Source: a virus | Reading direction: 5' to 3' (one strand) | DNA: 34,726 nucleotides | Virus record (IMG/VR): IMGVR_UViG_3300044733_001251 | Coordinates: 1 to 34,726 of that record | Shown: positions 12,419-20,336 of the stretch, piece after piece | Position numbering within the stretch: position 1 is the first letter of the stretch | Layout of the letters: each line of letters begins with the position of its first letter | Notes under the pieces: generated by a model | Told to the model about the DNA's origin: nothing | The model's database searches: none | What the model saw: only the letters and a program-made list of their open reading frames with translations | Translations under genes and position numbers: made by a program

Positions 12419-12594
12419 TTCAATATCCACACAGCCGAAAAAATCGTGCCACCCATTCCCAAAATCATTATGCCAGCAGTCTTTAGCATGATGTTCTCAA
12501 TCCTCTTAAGGCGTGCGTTGATTTGTTCATAGCGCAAAGCACACACAGCCTCATGTGAGTTCAACCGGGCTTCTGTTTCGTTAATCGTGTTCAT
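12415..12594 (-). CDS. XhlA/holin-like small membrane protein, 59 aa
   Basis: Starts MNTINETEARLNSHEAVCAL. An N-terminal amphipathic, coiled-coil helix (3-36, with RYEQINARLKRIENIM) is followed by one C-terminal membrane helix (TAGIMILGMGGTIFSAVWIL). This layout is that of XhlA/hemolysin-type lysis accessory proteins. The ATG at 12594 overlaps the upstream stop by ATGA and is preferred to the upstream frame extension. It begins a run of five membrane proteins leading to the endolysin. Confidence 0.6.
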   Translation of the reverse strand: MNTINETEARLNSHEAVCALRYEQINARLKRIENIMLKTAGIMILGMGGTIFSAVWILK

Positions 12595-13052
12595 TCTGCG
12601 GGTGTCCAGTTTGCATTGGGTTGTACAGGCCAATTCAAGTTCCCCGGAACCGGATTGATGGCGATGTTGCGCACCACGTTGCGATACACAACAAAATCAT
12701 TTGCGTTGCTCAGATACGGGTTAGAGACAGCAGGGTTGGCAACGTCAGGAATGGTCGCCCAATCTGTTTCTTGCAGACGGAAAACGGCATTTTGTTTGTT
12801 GACTTCCGCTGTTGGAACAGGTGGCGGCTCAGTGTCTTTGACAACCCAAGCCTGATACGCATTGTTGGCCCACTCAGGCAAAACGCTGATTTGTTCGTTG
12901 GCGTTTGTTTTGTCTTTAAATTCAATGAACCCTTCAACATCAAACCACTGCAAAGCGTGTACGTCATCTGGCGTGCCGCTCCAAGTTAGATTTGAAATGG
13001 GTTTGTCATCCACATACACCGTTTGGTCTGAGGGAATAATTGTCAGTTTCAT
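12591..13052 (-). CDS. Tail fibre assembly-like protein
   Basis: A 153-residue protein. The N-terminal half starts MKLTIIPSDQTVYVDDKPIS and contains ALQWFDVEGFIEFKDKT, the form of XkdW-like and other fibre-linked phage proteins. The C-terminal half has FRLQETDWATIPDVANPAVS followed by ANDFVVYRNVVRNIAINP, the L-x-x-TDW...PDV...YR-x-x-R pattern of tail fibre assembly chaperones. It follows the large fibre gene, where such chaperones usually lie. Likely helps fibre folding or attachment. Confidence 0.7.
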   Translation of the reverse strand: MKLTIIPSDQTVYVDDKPISNLTWSGTPDDVHALQWFDVEGFIEFKDKTNANEQISVLPEWANNAYQAWVVKDTEPPPVPTAEVNKQNAVFRLQETDWATIPDVANPAVSNPYLSNANDFVVYRNVVRNIAINPVPGNLNWPVQPNANWTPAE

Positions 13053-13339
13053 CGTGTCAACCTTGCTTGTTGTTGAGCTTGCAACAGGACGTTTGCGGTG
13101 AAGTCGTTTGATTTGACCATTTCATTCCTGAATGATTCAACTGCCGCCCCTGTCTGTTTTTGTTGGTGCGCGTTTTCAATCAGCATGATGGGCAACCAAG
13201 CCACAGCACAACCCCATTCTTCAATTTCCGCGCCCGTGTTGGGATTGCTACCCGCCACTTTGATGAACCAACCGCATTCAAGTTCTTTGCAAGGCGCAAA
13301 CCCGTTCAATGGGCAATTATTTTTTGGCTTCATTTGCAT
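13049..13339 (-). CDS. Hypothetical protein, 96 aa
   Basis: Starts MQMKPKNNCPLNGFAPCKEL. Three Cys near the N-terminus (C9, C17, C22) and one in WGCAVAWLPIMLIE. GGAG lies five bases before the ATG at 13339, which favours that start over 13333. Small proteins with CPLNxFxPCKxxxCGWF are seen beside phage fibre genes. It lies between the large fibre and the fibre-assembly gene and is probably associated with them. No known function. Confidence 0.6.
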   Translation of the reverse strand: MQMKPKNNCPLNGFAPCKELECGWFIKVAGSNPNTGAEIEEWGCAVAWLPIMLIENAHQQKQTGAAVESFRNEMVKSNDFTANVLLQAQQQARLTR

Positions 13340-13350
13340 ATTGGCTCCAA

Positions 13351-16300
13351 TCAGTTTTTGGTCGCAATAATCACATCAACGTATTGCACTGCCAAGTTTA
13401 TTGCAGTGCCGCTGAATGTTGCGGAAGTGATAGAGGGCGAACCAGACAAACTTGGCGACCCGGTAAATGTGTGTGTGTGACCGTTGCCAGTAAACGAATG
13501 GTTGTGCGATCCTCCCCCGCCCGTTGCTTGTACGTTGTCCATTGTTCCGCTGTAACCGCCGCCATAGCCGCCAGAGCTGACATTTGCCCCGGCTCCAAAG
13601 ACGTTTGTATAGCCTACCGTATTTGAATGCTGATGGCTTGGCATCTGCGATGTTGAGATTGTTGTTGCCCCAACAGAACCTGTAGCTGTTGTGCTAACCG
13701 TTGCCAACGTACCCACCCCAACACTGAGTGTCCCTGCGCTAACTCCAACAGAAACAGTTCCGCTAACAGCTTTCGATGCGAATGCTGTTGTAAATGCCAC
13801 CGTGCCGCCGCTTCCCGCTGTGCCGCTGACAACGCGCAAGGCTTTGTTGTCGTGTGTTGTTGATTTTGTCCAACCCGTAGGTGCTGCGGTTTGAGCAAAC
13901 ATCATCACGGTTCCAGCAGGGAAAGCTGTTGCTGCACCGTTTGTGATGTAACCGCTTGGATTGCTTGACGGGTAAGCCCCAAGGCTTGTCAGTGCGTTAG
14001 CGGCAGTGGTTGCGCCCGTGCCGCCATTTGCCACTGCAACTGTTCCAGTGACGTTTGCGGCTGTTCCTGCCGTGTTCTGGTTCAGAGTTGGAATGTCAGA
14101 TGCAACCAACAACCTAAATGTGGGAACACCATCCGCAGCATTTGGAGCAGCAAGAACTGTTTTGGCTGTTTGACTTGCAAAGTTGGAAGGCGTGACCGCC
14201 AGCGTGCCGCCCAAAGTAATCGTGCCTGTTGTGGTAATCGTGCCGCCCGTAAGCGTCAGGCCGCTGACAGTGCCGGATGTTGCAACTGATGTGACAGTTC
14301 CGTTTCCGTTTCCAGTGCCTGCTCCAATAGCGGTGCGAAATGATGCAGCGTCTAATGTTGAAACGGTGTTGTCAGCGTTAAATCTTGGAAACGCAATCGC
14401 GGTCACGTTTGGAACCGTGAACACGTTTGCGCCAAGGGTTGTCGCGCCCAAATTTGTACGCGCCCCCGCCGCCGCTGTTGCGCCTGTGCCGCCGTTCGTA
14501 ACAGCAAGAGTGCCGCCCAAAGTAATTGTGCCGCTGGTTGTAATTGGGCCGCCTGATGTAGTGAGTCCAGTTGTGCCGCCTGAAACAGCAACACTTGTAA
14601 CCGTTCCGTTGCCAGCGCCAATGGCCGTGCGAAATGACGCCGCATCTAATGTGGACACCGTGTTGTCAGCGTTGAATCTTGGAAACGCAATTGCGGTTAC
14701 GTTTGGAACCGTAAACACGTTTGCGCCAAGGGTTGTGGCTCCAAGGCTGGTTCTTGCTGAGCCCGCTGTTGTCGCGCCCGTGCCGCCGTTGGCGAGAGCC
14801 ACTGTACCTGTCACGTTTCCAGCAGTAGTTGCGCTAGTCGCTGTAGTTGCGCTACCTGCTGTGGTTGCGCTACCTGCTGTGTCTGCATAGCCAGCGTGAA
14901 TTTTTCGCCAAGCCGTAAAGCTGTTGGCTTCGTTATATCGAACAGATAAATATGGCGTTGTTGAATTTCGGTCAACTGCAAACATTGCGCCATATGAACC
15001 AGCACCTGTTGCAAAATAGTCCGAACCTAAACCGATGTACCAAGAATAGTATTGTGTGCCGCCTGTTCCGGGGCCGTTAGTGTTACCTTGAACAAACCTG
15101 TATCCAAAACCATAACTTGGCGTAGTTGCGTCAAATGACGTTATTGTACTGTGGGCGTTGCCCATGTTGTTGTACAAGTTCACTGCCGAAATGCTGTTCA
15201 ACAAAGAGGCGTTTGATGCTGTCGCTGCATTGCCTGTGCAAGAACCTGATGAACCCGTTGTGTTTTGATTCCATGTCGGAACCGTTCCTGTCAATCCGCT
15301 GTACGCCACGTTGGTTGCTGTCGCCGCATTCCCGCTGATGCTTATCGCATAAGTTCCAGCCGCCAACGAATTAACTGTGCCAGATAGCGTCAAGTTGCCG
15401 CTTGTTGTAACTGTGCCGGACAAAGACAAGCCAGAGGCTGTTCCTGTTCCAGATACGCTTGTGACCGTGCCGCCTGAGTTGGTGTCTGTCCACGGCACGT
15501 TCACAACACCTTGCCCATCTGCGTTCACTTGCAGCGCATAGCTGCGGGAAGCCGTGGCGGTCACTGAATTTGCGGCCACGGTTTGCGCTGTGTCTGAACC
15601 CAACTCAATGCCGCCGCGAACCGTACTGGTAGCTGCTGGCAAGGAATACACGGTATCTGTCCAAGGGACGTTCACAACACCCTGATCCGCTGCGTTGACT
15701 TGCAAGCCGTAAGTTCTTGAGGCCGTGGCGGTCACTGAATTTGCGGCCACGGTCTGTGTTGTGTCTGAATTTAACTCAATACCACCCCGAACCGTACTGG
15801 TTGCTGCTGGCAAGGAATAAACAGTGTCTGTCCAAGGGACGTTGATGACCCCTTGACCATCTGCGTTGATCTGCAACCCGTAAGTTCTGGAGGCTGTGGC
15901 ACTTACTGCGTTTGCGGCCACGGTTTGCGCCGTGTCTGAATTTAACTCAATGCCACCGCGAACCGTGCTGGTCGCTGCTGGCAAGGAATAAACAGTGTCT
16001 GTCCACGGCACATTCACAACACCCTGCGCATCCGCATTGACTTGCAAGGCGTATGAACGGGATGCTGTGGCCGTGACAGCGTTTGAAGCAACTGTTTGTT
16101 GCGTGTCGGAACCCAACTCAATCAAGCCAAGAACCGTTGAGGTGGCAAGGCTGTACGTTGTGTCTGTCCACGGCACATTGACAACACCTTGCCCATCTGC
16201 GTTCACTTGCAACCCGTAAGTTCTTGAGGCCGTGGCGGTTACTGCGTTTGCGGCCACGGTTTGCGCCGTGTCGGAACCCAATTCAATACCACCGCGAACC

Positions 16301-17259
16301 GTACTGGTAGCCGCTGGTAAAGAATAAACGGTGTCAGTCCAAGGCACATTGATGACCCCTTGACCATCTGCGTTGACCTGCAACCCGTAAGTTCGGGAAG
16401 CTGTGGCGGTTACTGAATTTGCGGCCACGGTTTGCGCCGTGTCTGAATTTAACTCAATACCACCCCGAACCGTACTGGTTGCTGCTGGCAAGGAATACAC
16501 GGTGTCTGTCCAAGGCACGTTGACCACGCCTTGACTAGCTGCGTTTAGTTGTAGGCCGTAGGTTCTGGATGCCGTAGCCGTCACAGCGTTGGCCGCAACA
16601 GTTTGCGCGGTGTCAGAAGCCAACTCCACTAGACCAGCCACGGTTGATGTGGCAAGGCTGTATGTCGTGTTGACGCTAGAAATCGTGAAGTTGGGATATG
16701 TACCAGTGATGGTTGTCGCGCCGCCCTGCGTCAAAGCAACGGTCTGGTCTGGTGCGGTGTTGGTAATAGTTGGGTCTTGTGAGGAACCGTTGCCGTGAGC
16801 AATGCTGATTCCAGTTCCGGCTTGCAAAGTTCGCCCTGCAATTGCTCCGCTGCCGTTTTGCGTAAAAAAACCCGCGCCAGACAAGTTTTCAATAGCAGTA
16901 AGTTTGGTGCTCAAGCCAACATCAATGTTTCCACTTGTCGTGATGGGGCTTCCGCTTACAGTGACGCCTGTTCCGGGCGTGATTCCAACGCTCGTAACGG
17001 TTCCGGAACCCGCTGAACTGTTCACCCATTTGGAAGTTGTGCTGTTGTAGCTAAGTGATTGCCCGTTGGTTGGGCTTGATACAGCGACATCATCAAGGCC
17101 GCTAAGGTTACCCGCCCCCACCTGAACAACAGCCGTGCCGTTGTTGATGTAGACTTTTTTGTCGGCCATGTTGACACCCAACTCACCACTGGTCAACTCT
17201 GTGGTGTTTGGGACTTTTGCGGCTGTGTTTGACCGCTTGGGCTTGATGATGTTTGCCAT
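13351..17259 (-). CDS. Large tail fibre with tandem repeats and C-terminal collar-like tip
   Basis: 1302 residues, the largest gene in the window. The short N-terminus (MANIIKPKRSNTAAKVPNTT, then LTSGELGVNMADKKVYIN) is similar in plan to that of the fibre at 17303-18859 and is probably the attachment module. Seven copies of a 55-57-residue repeat follow (about 198-593), then a glycine/threonine-rich shaft with NGGTGATT motifs and a duplicated 98-residue unit. The C-terminus has a tail-collar-like tip: PAGTVMMFAQTAAPTGWTKS, histidine clusters (SHQH, SHNH, GHTHTF) and the end AVQYVDVIIATKN. HxH clusters may bind metal in a trimer. It likely binds receptor. Confidence 0.9.
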   Translation of the reverse strand: MANIIKPKRSNTAAKVPNTTELTSGELGVNMADKKVYINNGTAVVQVGAGNLSGLDDVAVSSPTNGQSLSYNSTTSKWVNSSAGSGTVTSVGITPGTGVTVSGSPITTSGNIDVGLSTKLTAIENLSGAGFFTQNGSGAIAGRTLQAGTGISIAHGNGSSQDPTITNTAPDQTVALTQGGATTITGTYPNFTISSVNTTYSLATSTVAGLVELASDTAQTVAANAVTATASRTYGLQLNAASQGVVNVPWTDTVYSLPAATSTVRGGIELNSDTAQTVAANSVTATASRTYGLQVNADGQGVINVPWTDTVYSLPAATSTVRGGIELGSDTAQTVAANAVTATASRTYGLQVNADGQGVVNVPWTDTTYSLATSTVLGLIELGSDTQQTVASNAVTATASRSYALQVNADAQGVVNVPWTDTVYSLPAATSTVRGGIELNSDTAQTVAANAVSATASRTYGLQINADGQGVINVPWTDTVYSLPAATSTVRGGIELNSDTTQTVAANSVTATASRTYGLQVNAADQGVVNVPWTDTVYSLPAATSTVRGGIELGSDTAQTVAANSVTATASRSYALQVNADGQGVVNVPWTDTNSGGTVTSVSGTGTASGLSLSGTVTTSGNLTLSGTVNSLAAGTYAISISGNAATATNVAYSGLTGTVPTWNQNTTGSSGSCTGNAATASNASLLNSISAVNLYNNMGNAHSTITSFDATTPSYGFGYRFVQGNTNGPGTGGTQYYSWYIGLGSDYFATGAGSYGAMFAVDRNSTTPYLSVRYNEANSFTAWRKIHAGYADTAGSATTAGSATTATSATTAGNVTGTVALANGGTGATTAGSARTSLGATTLGANVFTVPNVTAIAFPRFNADNTVSTLDAASFRTAIGAGNGTVTSVAVSGGTTGLTTSGGPITTSGTITLGGTLAVTNGGTGATAAAGARTNLGATTLGANVFTVPNVTAIAFPRFNADNTVSTLDAASFRTAIGAGTGNGNGTVTSVATSGTVSGLTLTGGTITTTGTITLGGTLAVTPSNFASQTAKTVLAAPNAADGVPTFRLLVASDIPTLNQNTAGTAANVTGTVAVANGGTGATTAANALTSLGAYPSSNPSGYITNGAATAFPAGTVMMFAQTAAPTGWTKSTTHDNKALRVVSGTAGSGGTVAFTTAFASKAVSGTVSVGVSAGTLSVGVGTLATVSTTATGSVGATTISTSQMPSHQHSNTVGYTNVFGAGANVSSGGYGGGYSGTMDNVQATGGGGSHNHSFTGNGHTHTFTGSPSLSGSPSITSATFSGTAINLAVQYVDVIIATKN
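15482..16667 (-). repeat. Seven 171-bp coding repeats in the tail fibre
   Basis: Seven imperfect tandem units encode a 57-residue repeat: TDTVYSLPAATSTVRGGIEL, then SDTAQTVAANAVTATASR and YGLQVNADGQGVVNVPW. Two units are 55 residues long, with TTYSLATSTV in place of TVYSLPAATSTV. Nucleotide identity between units is high but not complete, and variation sits at fixed positions (NSD/GSD, GVV/GVI, RTYGL/RSYAL), which suggests copy exchange by recombination. Confidence 0.85.
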
Positions 17260-17275
17260 ATGGCTCCCTTGTCGC

Positions 17276-17287
17276 GCCTATATAGGC
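17276..17287. repeat. 12-bp perfect palindrome between fibre genes
   Basis: GCCTATATAGGC lies in the 43-base gap between the two fibre genes, 16 bases upstream of the large fibre ATG and just before its GGGAG ribosome binding site. It could be an operator, an RNA hairpin or an RNase processing site. It has no T-run and is not a terminator. Confidence 0.35.
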
Positions 17288-17302
17288 AGGGTTGATAAAA
17301 AT

Positions 17303-18859
17303 TTAGAACGTGCCGCCGTCAATCGTAATGCCATCAAAGGTGGTCAGGTTTGTGATGCTGCCGCCAGTGATTGCAACGCTTGCCGCGCTTTGGGTTGACA
17401 TTGTGCCCAATCCCGTGATGTCTGTGTTGGGAATTGTAGACGAGGCAGTCATGGCTGTTGTGCCAGTACCCTTGACGTAGCCAGTCAGCGTTGTCGCGCC
17501 TGTACCACCGTTGGACACAGCCAGAGTGCCAGTAACGCCTGTGGTCAATGGCAAACCCGTGCAACTTGTCAAAGTGCCGCTAGATGGTGTGCCAAGATCT
17601 GGAGTAACCAAAGCAGGGCTGGTTGCAAATACCAATGCTCCGCTACCAGTTTCGCCAGTAACTGCTGCGGCCAAGTTTGCGCTGGAAGGTGTTGCAAGAA
17701 AGGTGGCAACACCAGTGCCTAAGCCGCTAATGCCGGAAGCCACGGGCAAACCAGTACAGTTTGTCAAAGTGCCAGATGTTGGTGTGCCAAGATCTGGAGT
17801 AACCAGTGTTGGGCTTGTAGCCAACACGTTTGCGCCGGAACCTGTGCTGGTAGTTACGCCTGTACCGCCGTTTGCCACTGCAACGGGTGTAGCAAGAGCA
17901 AACGTGGTCCCGGTAAGGGTAAGGCCAGTGCCAGCGGTATAGCTGCCAGCGCCGCTAAACTGCGCCCAAGTAATTGGGGTTGTGCCCAACGTGCCGCCTT
18001 GGTTGACAGTACAGACCCATCCTGTGTCGGCTTGTGTTGTTCCTTGCTCAATAAAAGTGTAAGCAGCCGGAAACTCCGAATACACATCCATGTCAGAAGA
18101 ACGTGCCCATGCCGATGCGCTTGCGACATAAATACCGTTGTCGGCTTGTGCGGTTTGGTTCTTCACCAGCACACGATCACCAGCAGCAACAGTAATGCCG
18201 TCAACGGTCAGAAGGCCGCTGAGTGTGGCAATGTTGGCGGTAGATGCGACAACGCAAGATGCCTTGGTGTCCAAACCTTGTGCCGTGCTGTCCACATACG
18301 ATTTTGTTGCAGCGTCCTGTGCGTTTACAGGATCGGCAAGGTTGGTCAAGTTTTGGCTGTTGAAGCTGAATGCTGCCGTAGGCACAGACAAATCAGACAG
18401 GCTTGCTTGTGAGCCAGCAGTTGCCAAGCCTTTGGCGTTGATGGTCACTTTGGTGTAAGTGCCCACGTTGCTGTTGACGGTCGCCAGTGTGCCAGTGCCA
18501 GTGACGTTGGCCGTGCCATCAAAAGAGCCGCTGGTGTAGGCCAAGTCGCCAGTGATGGCAATAGTGCGTCCAGTTGCAAGGGCTGTAGCTGTGCCAGCAT
18601 TGCCAGTTACAGAACCAGTAATGGGGGTACTGAACGTCTTGGTTCCACCAATAGTCTGGTTTGTCGAGGTGTCAACGAAAGCGCCAGTACCCGCAATTGC
18701 GATGACACTGGTTGCGCTGCCGCCAGCGCCGCCTGTACCTGTGCCGTAGTACAGCACATTGGTTTGTTCGTTGAACGCAAGTTCAGCGTTTTGAAGGGTT
18801 GCGGGTGCGCCAGAGCCACCACCGTTTGCTCTGCGTTTGATGCGAATTGTGTTTGCCAT
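17303..18859 (-). CDS. Tail fibre protein, 518 aa
   Basis: The N-terminus (MANTIRIKRRANGGGSGAPA, then LQNAELAFNEQTNVLYYGTG) is the head of a common phage fibre family. Residues about 135-290 form a globular region with PVNAQDAATKSYVDSTAQGL and AGDRVLVKNQTAQADNGIYV, a module widely shared between phage tail fibres. The remainder is a Gly/Thr/Ser shaft with LVTPDLGTPTSGTLTNCTGL repeats. The protein ends ITIDGGTF without a collar domain. It may form the proximal shaft or a second fibre alongside the large fibre. Confidence 0.85.
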   Translation of the reverse strand: MANTIRIKRRANGGGSGAPATLQNAELAFNEQTNVLYYGTGTGGAGGSATSVIAIAGTGAFVDTSTNQTIGGTKTFSTPITGSVTGNAGTATALATGRTIAITGDLAYTSGSFDGTANVTGTGTLATVNSNVGTYTKVTINAKGLATAGSQASLSDLSVPTAAFSFNSQNLTNLADPVNAQDAATKSYVDSTAQGLDTKASCVVASTANIATLSGLLTVDGITVAAGDRVLVKNQTAQADNGIYVASASAWARSSDMDVYSEFPAAYTFIEQGTTQADTGWVCTVNQGGTLGTTPITWAQFSGAGSYTAGTGLTLTGTTFALATPVAVANGGTGVTTSTGSGANVLATSPTLVTPDLGTPTSGTLTNCTGLPVASGISGLGTGVATFLATPSSANLAAAVTGETGSGALVFATSPALVTPDLGTPSSGTLTSCTGLPLTTGVTGTLAVSNGGTGATTLTGYVKGTGTTAMTASSTIPNTDITGLGTMSTQSAASVAITGGSITNLTTFDGITIDGGTF

Positions 18860-18870
18860 GATGCTATTCC

Positions 18871-19161
18871 TCAGTAGTTTCCACCGTCAGTGATTTCCAC
18901 TTGCGGCACGTTTGTCCATTCATTGTCTAAAAACATTAGCGCATCGTAGTTGGACGGAGTTGACACGCTAATTGGATAACCGCCGATGGCGTTTGGACCC
19001 GGAGGGCCAACAAAGCCACGATCAAGGCTGATGACTTGATTTGGTGTTGGGGTGATGCTTGCAGTAATGCTTGTGCTATTTAAGTTGATGACTTGTGAAG
19101 TCGTTTCAACATTTGCAATCAAGCTGTTACCGCTTTGTACCGAAACATTGACGCTTGCCAT
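18871..19161 (-). CDS. Small virion-associated protein, 96 aa
   Basis: Starts MASVNVSVQSGNSLIANVET. It is Ser/Thr/Asn-rich and strand-rich, with a GFVGPPGPNAIGG collagen-like stretch (49-61) and ends in a DGGNY. Placed between fibre genes in the tail module, so a tail fibre adaptor or minor fibre is likely. No specific family assigned. Confidence 0.6.
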   Translation of the reverse strand: MASVNVSVQSGNSLIANVETTSQVINLNSTSITASITPTPNQVISLDRGFVGPPGPNAIGGYPISVSTPSNYDALMFLDNEWTNVPQVEITDGGNY

Positions 19162-19166
19162 GATGT

Positions 19167-19658
19167 TTACTCCACAACGATACCGTCAGAGCGCACCAAA
19201 AACATCAAAAATATAATTGCATCGTCAGCAGGAACTGTTATGCCCACAGCAGGGAAACCAATTTTTACTCGGCCTGAGTATCCAACGCAGTTTTGTGCGT
19301 TGATGTCTAGTCCGGGGTCGTTATCCATCAACCCCCAAGCTGCGCTGTCAATCACCAAAGTGAATACGCCAGTAAGGTTGTCGCGATTTGTAATTGTCAA
19401 CGGAATGGATGGGGGTGTTGGCGTGTAGTTGTCAATGTCAAACGTCAACCCATTGCGGGTATCTTGAATGTTTGTGACGTTGCGGCGAACAATCTGAGCG
19501 TCAATTGTTGCGCCAGTTAGGTTTATCGGGGTTACATTGTCAGCACTTTTCAGGTTGAAATTCCAAAAAGTTTGCTGATCCCAAACCAATTCTCCGGCAA
19601 TGATAGGGTTGTCAAACCCTGACACTTGCGTAAGTGAGTTTTTGTTAAAGACAGCCAT
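19167..19658 (-). CDS. Tail module protein, 163 aa, beta-rich
   Basis: Starts MAVFNKNSLTQVSGFDNPII. The plan (GELVWDQQTFWNFNLKSADN, then INLTGATIDAQIVRR) resembles the N-terminal domain of BppU-like or other baseplate upper proteins, which also open with a W-x-F-x-L strand pair followed by LTGAT. It follows the tip-protein genes and precedes the fibres, consistent with a baseplate or fibre-anchor role. Assignment rests on resemblance and position. Confidence 0.6.
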   Translation of the reverse strand: MAVFNKNSLTQVSGFDNPIIAGELVWDQQTFWNFNLKSADNVTPINLTGATIDAQIVRRNVTNIQDTRNGLTFDIDNYTPTPPSIPLTITNRDNLTGVFTLVIDSAAWGLMDNDPGLDINAQNCVGYSGRVKIGFPAVGITVPADDAIIFLMFLVRSDGIVVE

Positions 19659-19742
19659 AATTTCCCTGTACTCAGGTGGTGACGCTCCCTATGTACTCAC
19701 AGGGCTACGAGTATTGTCATGTCTTGATGAGATTATGCCTTA
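19659..19742 (-). promoter_or_regulatory. Intergenic region with repeated GTACTCA words
   Basis: The 84 bases are one of the few gaps in the late operon. On the plus strand TCCCTGTACTCA (near 19663) and TCCCTATGTACTCACAGGG (near 19689) repeat the same word, the second being a partial palindrome (CCCTATGTACTCACAGGG). The spacing is about 26 bases. This may be a protein-binding or RNA structure element. No consensus promoter is evident. Confidence 0.3.
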
Positions 19743-20327
19743 TTAAGCAGTTCTTCGCCACATACAAACGGTGATGTATGGCTGAAGGTTAGCGTTTGTG
19801 GCGCTGGAGCCTGTTGTTGAAATACCAACAGAGATGCCTGTTGATGAAGATGCAGTGTTTCCATAAAGAGAAATATTAGGTCCGGGTCCACCATAGCCAA
19901 ACGATCCAGAACCTGTGTCAGATAAAAAGCTACCCGCAGGGGGTGCGTGCTGGTGTCCGGGGTCAGTAACAGTAGCTGTGTGCGAATGACTTACAACAAC
20001 AGCGTCTTTACTACCGCCTGTTTCTTGCAACGTGTCAAAAGCAGAATCACCTGCATTTAAACCCACCATAACTCGACCAGCACCAAAAGCTGTCCAAGTT
20101 CCAAAGCCCAACAATGTTGCAGGGTTTGTTGTAACTCCAGCATTGATGTAAATTGATCCAACAGGATAAATTGATGCCGACAAGTTAGAAACAGCAGCAG
20201 CAACGCTAGATGCTCCTGTACCGCCATTAGCTACAGGTACAGCGTTTACAAGACCGTCAGTAGCGTCTAGTTGACCTGCTGTGTTGAGGTTGTTTGCAAG
20301 TTGCGATAGGTTAAAGGCTTGAGTCAT
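19743..20327 (-). CDS. Collar/fibre tip-like protein, 194 aa
   Basis: Begins MTQAFNLSQLANNLNTAGQL with an NGGTGASS shaft motif, then IYPVGSIYINAGVTTNPATL, LGFGTWTAFGAGRVMVGLNA and SHSHTATVTDPGHQHAPPAG, and ends NLQPYITVCMWRRTA. This is the short tail-fibre tip pattern (GTW-x-x-x-G-x-G-R-V and HxH sites, with a QPYI-x-V-x-x-WxRTA end). Such tips form trimers that chelate iron and contact receptor. The position between J and the fibres suits a receptor-binding protein. Confidence 0.8.
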   Translation of the reverse strand: MTQAFNLSQLANNLNTAGQLDATDGLVNAVPVANGGTGASSVAAAVSNLSASIYPVGSIYINAGVTTNPATLLGFGTWTAFGAGRVMVGLNAGDSAFDTLQETGGSKDAVVVSHSHTATVTDPGHQHAPPAGSFLSDTGSGSFGYGGPGPNISLYGNTASSSTGISVGISTTGSSATNANLQPYITVCMWRRTA

Positions 20328-20336
20328 GTGATGTCC

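Noticed and set aside
14183-14890. 235-codon plus-strand open frame
   Set aside because: It lies antisense to the large tail fibre; the Gly/Thr-rich shaft codons give a Val/Pro-rich artefact on the other strand.
15482-16667. Regularly spaced repeats as a CRISPR array
   Set aside because: The units are 171 bp, contiguous and in frame inside a fibre gene, with no spacers.
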